Shown one piece after another: positions 8,250 through 17,122 of a stretch of DNA of 63,928 nt. The stretch is from an uncultured Prevotellaceae bacterium (GTDB lineage: Bacteria; Bacteroidota; Bacteroidia; Bacteroidales; Bacteroidaceae). How positions within the stretch are numbered: position 1 is the first letter of the stretch; each line of letters starts with the position of its first letter. Location of the stretch: positions 1-63,928 of the forward strand of contig CADADN010000042.1 in assembly GCA_902786665.1 (NCBI GenBank). Direction: 5' to 3'. The notes beneath the pieces were generated by a model. It was not told where the DNA came from and made no database searches. It saw nothing but the letters and a program-made list of their open reading frames with translations. Both the position numbers and the translations under genes were made by a program.

Positions 8250-8372
8250 TTCACGATTTTTCCTCCTTTTTGAGAAACGCTTGCGTTTTTTTCCATATTG
8301 TCAATCTTTTTCTTTCTTTTTAACTTTTTTCCAAAGCGAAGCGTTTTTTTATCATATTATCTTTGTGCCTCA
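8250..8372 (-). repeat. Right imperfect inverted repeat flanking the GxxExxY gene
   Basis: Mirror of 7575-7672: AAGCGAAGCGTTTTTTT (8334-8350) is a perfect 17-base inverted match, and 8254-8291 matches the second block. On the minus strand this arm begins just after the last bases that still look like DUF6057 coding sequence, so it probably marks the cassette edge. Between this arm and the gene (8137-8250) there is only AT-rich DNA. Confidence 0.7.
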
Positions 8373-8427
8373 GAAAAGCTGTATTTTCATCTTTTGACGA
8401 CATCTTCAAAGATGCACCCTCCGACTC

Positions 8428-9648
8428 TTAAAAGAAGAAGAAATCTTCCTGGTCTTCATAGAGTTTTTGCATCTTCTGATAGAAGGCGTTTTGGGGGATG
8501 GTTTCAGGATGTTCTGCCAGCGGTTTCACCATCTTTGCCCACTTTCTGTAGGTGAAGGCCTCCTCCAGGATGGCGATGTATTTGAGCGCTACCTCATATT
8601 GCCCGGTGATGATGGCGGTCTCCGTCAACCTTTTGAGCGCCCTGCCGCTTTTGTTGTAATTGGGAATCGCCTCCATGGCCTCGAAGGCGGCCCGTTGCGA
8701 CATATTGGTCATACCTAGATGGAAAAAGACCTCACTCATGATGAAAGCCCCCGACATATTGTTCATCACCTGCTTGGAGGGGTCGAGGGTGTGCATCAAC
8801 TCCTCAGATGAAATCCTATTCAGATTCTTCAGCGCCAGCTGCACCACATTCTTGGAAGACAAGGCCTCTGGCGTTTCCTTGTTGGCAGCATCCACTATCT
8901 GGCTCCATTTGCCCATACGCATCCACCTGTCGTATTTCATTTCCTCAAGGGTGCTTTTATAATTCTCTTTCCAATAATAGTCTATCCCCCGTGCTTGTTG
9001 ACGCAAGGGAAAAGGAGCAAGGTAGGAGAAACTCACCACGCAGGCTGCCAGCAACACCCATTGCGGCACAACCCAGCGCCAATTGCACAAGGCAACGAGA
9101 AGGATGGCCGGCCCCACCAGCCAATAGCCGATGGGAATGAGCAACGTGGTGTATGCCAGCCGCGTTTTCTTCCCCTTTGGAGCAACCGCCATGGCAGCAA
9201 GGACCAAGACCACGGCGACAAGCGGCGTCGTCGGGATGTATGGATTGGTGGCAAGCCAACACAGGATGATGGCTGGGACGAAAGAAAGGAGGAAGAGCCA
9301 AGATTTGGAGGACGGGGCAGACTTGCCTGACGGAGTAGATGTGGGGAGCCGTCGAATGGCCTTCCATGTCAGCCATTGCGTCAACGTCAAGAGCATTGTG
9401 TAAATCAGAGCGCCCCACTTGGCATTGGCGAAGAACTGCACGAGGGCTTCAGCCATGTATTGAGCGAGTCCCCCGGGCACTGCCAGGCGCTCAAGCAGAT
9501 ATTCCTTGTTGCAAAGGAACAACTGCGACTCCTCTCTCCACGCCATCAGGTGTGGATAGAAGAAATACCAGAAAATGAACACGGCAATGGCAAAGGCAGC
9601 CAGCACCATCCCCTTCCAATGTTCTTTTATGAATGCAAGGATTTTCAT
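8428..9648 (-). CDS. DUF6057-like polytopic membrane protein, C-terminally truncated, copy 1
   Basis: 406 residues: an N-terminal hydrophobic half with several membrane helices (about 10-235), then an alpha-helical TPR-like half (about 240-400). Shared with copy 2: the early VPGGLAQYM/LPGGIADLL stretch, YWLVGP/YWMVGP, and FEAMEAIPNYNKSGRALKRL/FEAQEAILDFQKSGRCYKRL. The product ends at EDFFFF where copy 2 continues for about 46 residues. Past the TAA the same frame reads a stretch resembling copy 2 (LKMSSKDENTAF against LKSLFLSNKDNHLAL) until the inverted repeat begins at about 8372, which suggests a decayed 3' end. It has its own promoter. Function unknown. Confidence 0.75.
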   Translation of the reverse strand: MKILAFIKEHWKGMVLAAFAIAVFIFWYFFYPHLMAWREESQLFLCNKEYLLERLAVPGGLAQYMAEALVQFFANAKWGALIYTMLLTLTQWLTWKAIRRLPTSTPSGKSAPSSKSWLFLLSFVPAIILCWLATNPYIPTTPLVAVVLVLAAMAVAPKGKKTRLAYTTLLIPIGYWLVGPAILLVALCNWRWVVPQWVLLAACVVSFSYLAPFPLRQQARGIDYYWKENYKSTLEEMKYDRWMRMGKWSQIVDAANKETPEALSSKNVVQLALKNLNRISSEELMHTLDPSKQVMNNMSGAFIMSEVFFHLGMTNMSQRAAFEAMEAIPNYNKSGRALKRLTETAIITGQYEVALKYIAILEEAFTYRKWAKMVKPLAEHPETIPQNAFYQKMQKLYEDQEDFFFF

Positions 9649-9790
9649 CGCATCATGTTTTTACCAACCTTGTGCAAGACATCTCCAAAAGCCATTGGGA
9701 CATATTCCATGCCTACTATGAAACGAGGGACCCACGTCAGGCAACTGTTCCCCTATTGACTTTGAAGAATCGTTGATGCACATCTGTTTG

Positions 9791-9822
9791 CAAAGGTACG
9801 CTTTTTTTCTGATACACACAAA
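9791..9822 (-). promoter_or_regulatory. Promoter of DUF6057 copy 1
   Basis: Minus-strand TTTG (9819-9822), 20-base spacer, TACCTTTG (9791-9798). It overlaps the T-tract of the SusCD terminator, so one transcript ends where the next begins; the leader is about 135 bases. Confidence 0.75.
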
Positions 9823-9853
9823 AAAGAAAGGCGTTGCCCTATAGCAACGCCTC
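9820..9853 (-). terminator. Intrinsic terminator of SusCD operon 1
   Basis: Perfect 8-bp stem GGCGTTGC / GCAACGCC (9830-9837 with 9844-9851), loop of six, followed on the minus strand by TTTCTTTTTTG; 21 bases after the SusD stop. Confidence 0.85.
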
Positions 9854-9874
9854 CCTTTTATGTGATTGTGAAGA

Positions 9875-11848
9875 TTATTGTCCTACGTAAGCTGGATTCT
9901 GCTTGAGGAGCGTGTTCTTGAGCAGCTCATCCTCTGGGATAGGCATGTCCATCTTCAGGTCGTTGTAGTCATAGTCACGGTTGGTCCAAGGCACGTCCTT
10001 GAGGTCCTCTACAGAACGTTTCGGATAGTTGGTTGCCACATGGTCAGCCATGAATCCCGACTTCTGCATATCCGGACGGAGACACCATTCGCAGTTGAAC
10101 TCCTTGCGGCGCTCGGTGTTGACAGCCACCTTCCATACCGGTGATTTGAAGCCCTTGTTGGCAGCATACTGAGTGTAGTATTCCTTGGCACCCATGCGGA
10201 GCTCGTCGTTGCTTCCGAACGGGATGGGATACTCGGTGCGAGTCTTGATGAACGGACCACCAGCAAATGTAGTAACAGGTACGCCAGCGGCAATAGAGTC
10301 GTTGATCTGTTCCTGAGTCCACTCTGGACGCTCTGTCCAAGCAGCAAACTGGTTGTAGTAGGGAAGATACTTGCTGGTGAGTTCAGCCTCTTTGCCAGCC
10401 TCCAACTTACCAAATGCACGCTCGCGGAGTTTGTCAAGTTGTGCCCATCCTTCAGCCTCGTTTCCAAGACGGAAGCAGCACTCTGCATAGTCGAGCATCA
10501 CGTTCGGGAGACGCTTCCAGTAGATGGGAGTCGGGCTCCAGTGTCCGTCACCCCATGACTTGTAGTCGGCAGAAGCTGTACGCCACATCTTCGAACTCCA
10601 GATGGCAGGTGCCCATTCGCCGTTGTTGAAGTGGAACTGCTTGGTGGCAGTACCAGCCTGGCCCTTGCCCAGCACCTCTTGGAGGTAGGGGTTCACGCCA
10701 TAGACAGCAGGCTCCATCCAATCGGCATACTGAGGATCGTAAGCGGGGTTGTTCGGGTCGATTTGAGGCACGGCACCGGTGTAGCAAGAGCCAGCGCGAC
10801 GCTTGTCACCCTTCTCATAGCAAGAGTACCACTCCCAAGAGAGGTAGAGGGAGCCCCATCCACCGTTCTCAGGACAAGCGGTGTACCACTTCAGCATCAG
10901 CTTGGAAGTCAGGTTGTCCCATTTGCCCCAGTTGGAGCCTTCGTCGAGTTGCTCCACCCAGATGGCCTCGGGTCCCCATGCGGAAGCGGGATCCCACAGC
11001 GTGGTGAAAGAAGGATTCAATGAGTAGGTGCCGCTGTTCAGAATCTCCTGGAAGCAAGCAGCAGCCAGTCTGTAGCACTCGTCGGGAGTGGTGGGAGCAA
11101 CGCCCACACCCTCGATGCCATTCTTGCCTTCGGAAATACGATATGCCTTCCACATGTAGGCATCGCCCAGGTAAGCGAGGGCCATACCCTTGGTGGCACG
11201 TCCATATTCGCCATCCCAAGGTTTCCAGTCCAGCAGTTCGGCAGCAGCCTTGAAGTCTTCGATGATGAAGTCCCACATCTCAGCGTAAGTCTCGGCAGCA
11301 GCCTTCTCTGGAGTGTTGGCACCGTTCTCGCCAGTGGCCAGCATAGGCACACGTCCGAAAGTGGTGGCGAGCCAGTGATAGAAGAATCCGCGGAGGGCAC
11401 GTCCTTCACCTTCCAAATATTTGAGCGATTCATCACCACCGACATTCTCAGCGGGATAGCCCTTCAGTTTCTCGAGGAAGTCATTGGCGCGGCAAATACC
11501 GGCATAGACATGCTTCCATCCACTGAGCAACTCAGAGGAGTTGGCGTTCCAAGCCTGCACGTTCCAGTTCTTGTCCCATCCAGTGGCCTGTGTATCGATG
11601 GTCGGGTGGCAACCGGTGAAGAGGTTGGGCTTGAAGCCCCAGTCGCCGTCGTATGTATCATTGGGGAACACCATGTCGTAGACACCGTTGAGTGCCCTCT
11701 TGGCGTTGGCCTTGCTCTCGTATGAAGCAGCCTCGTCAACCACATCATACGCTGTCACATCCAGAAATTCCTCATTGTCGCAGGAGGTAAGGCCCAAGCC
11801 CGTCACGCTGCACAGTGCGATTCCTAAAATATAATATTTCGTTTTCAT
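9875..11848 (-). CDS. SusD/RagB-family outer-membrane nutrient-binding lipoprotein, pair 1
   Basis: 657-residue SusD/RagB homologue that would lid the SusC channel and bind substrate at the cell surface. Signal peptide with lipid Cys23 in TSCDNEEF; acidic residues right after the cysteine fit the Bacteroidetes surface-export signal. The N-terminal segment YESKANAKRALNGVYDMVFP and the C-terminal RRKEFNCEW segment are typical. It follows SusC by 47 bases and precedes a strong terminator, so the operon is only susC-susD. The substrate cannot be read from the sequence, and no glycoside hydrolase is adjacent. Confidence 0.93.
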   Translation of the reverse strand: MKTKYYILGIALCSVTGLGLTSCDNEEFLDVTAYDVVDEAASYESKANAKRALNGVYDMVFPNDTYDGDWGFKPNLFTGCHPTIDTQATGWDKNWNVQAWNANSSELLSGWKHVYAGICRANDFLEKLKGYPAENVGGDESLKYLEGEGRALRGFFYHWLATTFGRVPMLATGENGANTPEKAAAETYAEMWDFIIEDFKAAAELLDWKPWDGEYGRATKGMALAYLGDAYMWKAYRISEGKNGIEGVGVAPTTPDECYRLAAACFQEILNSGTYSLNPSFTTLWDPASAWGPEAIWVEQLDEGSNWGKWDNLTSKLMLKWYTACPENGGWGSLYLSWEWYSCYEKGDKRRAGSCYTGAVPQIDPNNPAYDPQYADWMEPAVYGVNPYLQEVLGKGQAGTATKQFHFNNGEWAPAIWSSKMWRTASADYKSWGDGHWSPTPIYWKRLPNVMLDYAECCFRLGNEAEGWAQLDKLRERAFGKLEAGKEAELTSKYLPYYNQFAAWTERPEWTQEQINDSIAAGVPVTTFAGGPFIKTRTEYPIPFGSNDELRMGAKEYYTQYAANKGFKSPVWKVAVNTERRKEFNCEWCLRPDMQKSGFMADHVATNYPKRSVEDLKDVPWTNRDYDYNDLKMDMPIPEDELLKNTLLKQNPAYVGQ

Positions 11849-11895
11849 ATTCTTATCTGGTTTTTACTTTTTATATGATATACAGCTCTGTATGA

Positions 11896-14800
11896 TTAGA
11901 AGGTGACATTCACACCAGCCATGAAGGTACGTGGTTGAGGATAACGACCGGTGTCAAGACCTGTGTAGAGCACAGAACCGCTACCGCACTCAGGATCTCC
12001 ATACTTGTTGTAGCCAGAGATTGTGAAGAGGTTGTTGACACCTACATACACGCGTGCTTTCTGGATGGAGAGCATGTTGCTGATGTTCCTTGGGAGAGTG
12101 TAGCCCACCTGGAGGTTGGCAAGACGGAGGAAGTCGCCACTCTTCACCCACATGTCGCTGACACGGGAGTTACGGTTGGGGTCAAGGATGGTGAGGCGAG
12201 GCAGAGTGCCCTGTCCGTTGCGGAATGCATCTTCGTAAGCATCCTTGAGGATGTTAGGCACGGTCTGGTCGTCAAGCTGCACCATCGAGCTAAGCTTCAT
12301 GGCTGAGTAGGAAAGGACGTCCTGACCGAGCACGCCATACATATAGAGGTTGAAGTCCCAGTCCTTGTAGGAGGCACCGAGGTTGAGGCCGAAGTTCAGT
12401 GCGGGGAATCCGTCGCCGAGGATCTTGCGGTCGTTCTGGTCGATGCAGTGGTCACCGTTGAGGTCCTTGAATCTCATGTCGCCGATGGACAGCGGGTGGT
12501 CGGTGTCGACCTTGGACTCTACGTCACCGCCGCCGACCCATTTGTAAGAGCCGTCGGGATTGGTTTCTGCTGAGTGTCCCCACAGGTAGTTGTAGTATTC
12601 ATCCAACTCCTGTTGGTTCTTGATGATACCGTCGGTCACATAGCCATAGAAAGAACCCACGGCTTCACCTTCTGTACAGATGGAGTGGTTGTTCCAGTGT
12701 CCGTTGCCGTCGATGGCACCCACCTGTGAACCGTCGATGGTGGTACCGTTGGCGGAGCAAGTGCTATAGAGCGGGTCACCCATCTTCTTCACCTTGTTGG
12801 TGAGTGTGGAGCCTGTCAGGCGTGCGTTGAAGGCGAAGTCCTTGTTGAACTGCTTGTGGTAGCCAATAGCGAACTCGAAGCCCTTGTTCTCAATCTCACC
12901 ATAGTTGGTGTAAACCTGGTTGTAACCAGCAGATGGACGCATCTGACGATAGAGGAGGAGGTCCTTGGTGTTCTTGATGAAGTAGTCGAGGGTGATGTCC
13001 CAGTTTTTCAGGAATGCGAAGTCGATACCGATGTTGGTCATCTCGGTGGTCTCCCACTTCAGGTCACCGTCTCTCAGCGGCATGAAGAAACCGATGTCAC
13101 GAGCACCGTTACCCCAAGCACCAGACTGGCCGTTTGCGGGATAGAACTTGTAAGCAGCGTCAAGGCTCTGAGCGATGACAGCCATTCCGGCTACGCCACC
13201 GGCGTTACCTGTCTGACCCCAACCGAGACGGAGTTTCAAGTTGTCAACGAAGGTGTTGTCCTTCAAGAACGGCTCCTCGCTGATACGCCATGCACCAGCC
13301 ACTGAGGGGAATGTACCCCAGCGGTTGCCCTTGGAGAAGTTGGACGAACCGTCCTTACGGATGGTACCAGTGATGATGTAGCGGTCGAGCAGGCTGTAAG
13401 AAGCACGAGCGAAGTAAGAAATGGTGTGCACGTCGGAGTTGTAGCCGCCACCTGTACCCTTGGAGTTGAGGTCCATGGTCAGGTTGATGTTACGGTTGTA
13501 GACGGAGGGGAATGACCTTGAGCTGGAGTTCACCCACTGTCCCCAAGACTTGCCAACCTCATTACCAGCCATCAAGGTCAACTTGTGTGCATCAAGGTTC
13601 AAGTTGTAAGTCAGATAGGTCTGGATGCCGAGGCTGTAGCTGTGGCTGTTGTTCAAGGAGAAAGCATAGGTCTGGTCAGAGTTCATCGGGATCTCTGTCA
13701 GCACGCCGTTGATGTAGTTGTAGCGATGACGTCCACCGGTGAAGTCAGAACCGTTGTTGCCAGAATAGGTGTAAGTGCCTTGGCTCTTGAGGTCGAGCTT
13801 GTGCTCGTCGGTGTTGATGAAGAACACGTCGACGAAAGCGGTGGTCTGGATGCGGTCGAAGCCGTTGCGTGCACGCTCGCCATTCTCCTTCTGTGAAGCG
13901 TAGGGGTTGGAACCGATGGAGGTGTTGCCTTCCCATCCGTTGGCAGTCACCTGGGCGCCGGTACCGAAGGAACCGTCGGGGTTCACCAGGTTGACGTTGA
14001 TCAGACCGCCATTGGGCAGGCCAGCCTTGTTTTCGATGTCATTCTCATACACATAGTCCAGAGTCGGGGTCATGGATGCGAAGTCACGCAAAGACGACAT
14101 GTTCTGGTTGTTACCCAAAGCCATGTTGGAGCCGTGGCTCTCGCTGTGTGTGTAGTTGATGTCGCCGCCCACCTGCAGGTACTTGTTGACCTGGGAGGTG
14201 ATGTTGGCACGAGTGGTGAAACGTTGGTAGTCGGAGTTGATGACGATACCGTCGATGTCAGTATAACCGAACGAAATGTTATATTGTGTCTTCTCGTTGC
14301 CACCATTCACGGAAACGCCGTATTGCTGACGAAGAGCGGCACGAGTCATCTCATCCTGCCAGTCAATGGCCTTGCGCTTGCCATCGAATCTTGAGTCCCA
14401 AACCTGGTTGATGAACATATCACCCTGGTTTTTCTTGGCCTCACGGATGGCCTCGGTGTAAGTGCCCAGGCTCAACACGTCGAGGGTGTAAGGCAGGGTC
14501 TGCAAGCCGAAGTCGGCAGTCAAGTTGATGTTGGTGTGACCCACCTGGCCGTGCTTGGTGGTGATCATCACAACACCGTTTGCACCAGCGGAACCGTAGA
14601 TGGCGGTGGCGGAAGCGTCCTTCAAAATCTCGATGCGCTCGATGTCGGAGGGGTTGACGAAGTCGGCGTTGTTGCCCACTTGCACACCGTCCACTACATA
14701 AAGAGGAGAGGCGTCGCCATTGATGGTACCCACACCACGGATGCGGATGGCAGACTTGCCGTCAGGAGCACCGTCCTGCTGGGTGACCATCACACCAGCT

Positions 14801-15246
14801 GCAGAGCCTTGGAGGGCCATGGCGATGTTGGTAGGCATCCTCTTCATCACGGCTTCCTGGTCAACGGTAGCCACAGAACCGGAGATGTCGCTCTTCCTCA
14901 TGGTACCGTAACCAATGACCACGACATCCTCGAGCATGGCGTTGTCGTCTTGCAGGACAATCTGGAGGTTGTTCCTTCCATTCACAGCAACACTTTGCGA
15001 AAGATATCCCACATAGGTGACATCAAGTGTTGCATTAGAGGGAGCTTGCACGGAGAATTCACCGTTGTAGTCGGTGATTACACCTGTGTTGCTACCCTTC
15101 ACCCTTACGGTGGCACCAATGATTGGTTCCCCCGCTGCATCAGTCACCGTTCCTTTGATGGTGCTTTGCGCCAATGCTCCCATGGGGAACAAACAAAGCA
15201 GGAACAGCAACACTAAAGGCATTCTCATGAATTTTGTAATGCTCAT
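11896..15246 (-). CDS. SusC/RagA-family TonB-dependent transporter, pair 1
   Basis: 1116-residue outer-membrane TonB-dependent transporter. Order: signal peptide, carboxypeptidase-like domain (about 27-110: IKGTVTDAAGEPIIGATV), plug domain with DVVVIGYGTMRKSD and RIRGVGTINGDASPLYVVDG, and a 22-strand-type barrel ending in a terminal phenylalanine (GVNVTF). No STN domain precedes the carboxypeptidase-like domain, so it is not a sigma/anti-sigma transducer type. The first 25 residues and about 100 bases upstream are nearly identical to SusC 2 although the bodies differ. No regulator gene is linked. Confidence 0.95.
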   Translation of the reverse strand: MSITKFMRMPLVLLFLLCLFPMGALAQSTIKGTVTDAAGEPIIGATVRVKGSNTGVITDYNGEFSVQAPSNATLDVTYVGYLSQSVAVNGRNNLQIVLQDDNAMLEDVVVIGYGTMRKSDISGSVATVDQEAVMKRMPTNIAMALQGSAAGVMVTQQDGAPDGKSAIRIRGVGTINGDASPLYVVDGVQVGNNADFVNPSDIERIEILKDASATAIYGSAGANGVVMITTKHGQVGHTNINLTADFGLQTLPYTLDVLSLGTYTEAIREAKKNQGDMFINQVWDSRFDGKRKAIDWQDEMTRAALRQQYGVSVNGGNEKTQYNISFGYTDIDGIVINSDYQRFTTRANITSQVNKYLQVGGDINYTHSESHGSNMALGNNQNMSSLRDFASMTPTLDYVYENDIENKAGLPNGGLINVNLVNPDGSFGTGAQVTANGWEGNTSIGSNPYASQKENGERARNGFDRIQTTAFVDVFFINTDEHKLDLKSQGTYTYSGNNGSDFTGGRHRYNYINGVLTEIPMNSDQTYAFSLNNSHSYSLGIQTYLTYNLNLDAHKLTLMAGNEVGKSWGQWVNSSSRSFPSVYNRNINLTMDLNSKGTGGGYNSDVHTISYFARASYSLLDRYIITGTIRKDGSSNFSKGNRWGTFPSVAGAWRISEEPFLKDNTFVDNLKLRLGWGQTGNAGGVAGMAVIAQSLDAAYKFYPANGQSGAWGNGARDIGFFMPLRDGDLKWETTEMTNIGIDFAFLKNWDITLDYFIKNTKDLLLYRQMRPSAGYNQVYTNYGEIENKGFEFAIGYHKQFNKDFAFNARLTGSTLTNKVKKMGDPLYSTCSANGTTIDGSQVGAIDGNGHWNNHSICTEGEAVGSFYGYVTDGIIKNQQELDEYYNYLWGHSAETNPDGSYKWVGGGDVESKVDTDHPLSIGDMRFKDLNGDHCIDQNDRKILGDGFPALNFGLNLGASYKDWDFNLYMYGVLGQDVLSYSAMKLSSMVQLDDQTVPNILKDAYEDAFRNGQGTLPRLTILDPNRNSRVSDMWVKSGDFLRLANLQVGYTLPRNISNMLSIQKARVYVGVNNLFTISGYNKYGDPECGSGSVLYTGLDTGRYPQPRTFMAGVNVTF

Positions 15247-15269
15247 AGAGTTTTTGTTTTTTAGTTGAT

Positions 15270-15380
15270 ATAATTAGGAATTAGGTAAAAAAAGTATAGC
15301 CATTAAAAACTTTGCAAAAGTATTAAAAAGCGTTATAATATTCTTTTTTCATTGATACATTTACTTTGTTTTTTGTAACA
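15270..15380 (-). promoter_or_regulatory. Promoter and conserved upstream region of SusC 1
   Basis: Minus-strand TATACTTT (15291-15298) is the likely -7 element, with the palindromic CTTTGCAAAAG (15310-15320) upstream at a shortened spacing, then ATAACGCTTTTTAATA and ACAAAGTAAATG. The same blocks in the same order occur upstream of SusC 2 (30121-30220), implying shared control. The rest of the 15247-15631 gap is AT-rich and shows no gene. Confidence 0.6.
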
Positions 15381-15584
15381 TACCCTTGATTATTGATACA
15401 AACAAGCTAAATGACAGAATAGTTTTTCCCTAAAAAAGCAAAAATGAGCATCATCTGTTTATTAGTAGATTTGCCACACAAAAGGATTGCAAACGAATAT
15501 GATTATCCCATGCTTCCGATAATGCAACGGACGAATGTGACTTTTACACGACCCATTTTGAAAAGAAAGTGGCTACGGTGTTGA

Positions 15585-15618
15585 GGAGAAAAGGAGGCTG
15601 CGGGCGGGGACGCCCACA
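15585..15618 (-). terminator. Possible terminator after PD40 copy 2
   Basis: GC-rich stem TGCGGGCG / CGCCCACA (15599-15606 with 15611-15618, one G-U) just after the stop at 15632, followed on the minus strand by CCTCCTTTTCTCC. The T-tract is interrupted, so this is tentative. Confidence 0.45.
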
Positions 15619-15631
15619 GTCTCACGACACA

Positions 15632-17119
15632 TCAATTCCCGCGCACACCGAAGTTCGTTCGAGACTCATCGTTGATGACGCGGCTGGCCTTATGACCGTC
15701 GAAGCGAGAGGATGCAATGATGAAATCGGGCACGTTATAAGACAGGAAACGCTCACGATAGAAGCGGCGTGGATTTTCCTGCGGCAGCATGAAGGCCTTG
15801 CCGACTGTCCCCTTGGCATCGACGTGGCAGAAATAAGGTCGTGTGTAGAGGCCGTCGTCGCGGCGAGAACTCAGCACCATCCATCGTGAGTTGGAACTCC
15901 AGTTGTGGAACGACTCCGTATCTTCGGAGTTAGCCTCAGCCATGGGACGGCTCTCCCCTGTAGAGAGGTCGAGCAGATAGAGGTCGGCCTCATGGTGCCA
16001 GATGCTGAACTGCCCATAGTCGGAGAGCGTGTAGCAGAGGAAACGTCCATCGTAGGAGGGACGGGGGAAGGATACCGACTTGCACTGGGCCACGGCATCG
16101 ACAATGACGTCTATGCTGTCGCCGAAGTTGCCTGTTGCAGGATCGAAATCGATGCGGCAGAGATTATAGCGAATGGAGTCGAGTTGATGCTCTCCCTCAG
16201 GGAGGGCGCGTGCGGCACAGAAATAGAGCGAGCGTCCATCGGCTGAAAAGACGGGATAGGTCTCGTACACTGTCTCTTGCTTGAGAAGGGGCGAAAGAAT
16301 CAATTCGTTTTTCTCGATGTCATAGACCTGGAGGTCGGAGGCATCGTCGAAGACCTCGATACGATTCTGGTGCGCACTATGGAAAGTCTGTTTGGTGACG
16401 TTGGTTGAATAGGCTATGTATCTGCCTGAAGGATGCCAGTATGGATAGACGCACAGGCCGAGTGTCTGGTCTGTCTTGGTGTCATAGGCAGTGATGGTGC
16501 CATCGTCCTTGCTCAATAGTGTGGCTCCGTGCGGACCACGAATGTGAAGGCTCATGTTGTCAGGGTTGCCACGATTGAAGCTATGACAGTTGACGCAACC
16601 CTCAAACTGTGTGTTCTCAATCAACGCGCGCTCCTCAAATGAGGAGAGGTCGCGTTGGTAAATGCCCATCTTGCTCCACACCTCATGGCCAGGAGCGATA
16701 AGACGGTAGCAGATGCCGTAGTCGATGCTGTCGGGGCTGACGTAGATGGAGAACGGGCGATAGGTGTGCCAACCATCGTCATACTTGGCCGAGACAGTAA
16801 CGCTGAGCGAATCTCCACCGTTCTGACCGAGCAGTTGTCGCCAGTCGTCAAGGTCGAAGTCTGTCGATTCTTCGCCTTGGCTGTGCAGGTTGTTTCCGTG
16901 GCGGTCAGTGACGACAGCATCCACAAGCAATGCCCTCTCATCCGCCATACAAAAATTGAGTGGAGCAATATTCACGGGTATGGTGACACCGAGGTAGTCG
17001 GGATAGATCTGAGGCAGACCTTTCTCCTGCTTTGCTCCATCGACGGTTTCTGTGGTGCAACCCATCAATCCCATCAATCCTATTATAAATATAATAGGTG
17101 TATATAAAACCTTTTTCAT
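15632..17119 (-). CDS. CxxCH lipoprotein with WD40-like (PD40) propeller, copy 2
   Basis: 495 residues, lipid Cys21 (GLMGCTTE), IYPDYLGVTIPVNIAPLNF near 38-56, haem motif CVNCH (Cys175, Cys178, His179), then propeller repeats (WHPSGRYIAYSTN, FSADGRSLYF, RPSYDGRFLCYTL, WSSNSRWMVLSS). Same architecture as copies 1 and 3, including a conserved FH..H.NRIEVFD segment. It begins 3 bases after the DUF6057 copy 2 stop, so the two are co-transcribed. One CxxCH per protein is consistent with a monohaem cytochrome, but haem binding is inferred and no distal ligand can be assigned. Confidence 0.8.
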   Translation of the reverse strand: MKKVLYTPIIFIIGLMGLMGCTTETVDGAKQEKGLPQIYPDYLGVTIPVNIAPLNFCMADERALLVDAVVTDRHGNNLHSQGEESTDFDLDDWRQLLGQNGGDSLSVTVSAKYDDGWHTYRPFSIYVSPDSIDYGICYRLIAPGHEVWSKMGIYQRDLSSFEERALIENTQFEGCVNCHSFNRGNPDNMSLHIRGPHGATLLSKDDGTITAYDTKTDQTLGLCVYPYWHPSGRYIAYSTNVTKQTFHSAHQNRIEVFDDASDLQVYDIEKNELILSPLLKQETVYETYPVFSADGRSLYFCAARALPEGEHQLDSIRYNLCRIDFDPATGNFGDSIDVIVDAVAQCKSVSFPRPSYDGRFLCYTLSDYGQFSIWHHEADLYLLDLSTGESRPMAEANSEDTESFHNWSSNSRWMVLSSRRDDGLYTRPYFCHVDAKGTVGKAFMLPQENPRRFYRERFLSYNVPDFIIASSRFDGHKASRVINDESRTNFGVRGN

Positions 17120-17122
17120 CGC

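Noticed and set aside
8140-8397. 85-codon plus-strand frame next to the GxxExxY gene
   Set aside because: AT-rich with phenylalanine runs and lies across the inverted repeat; no start signal.
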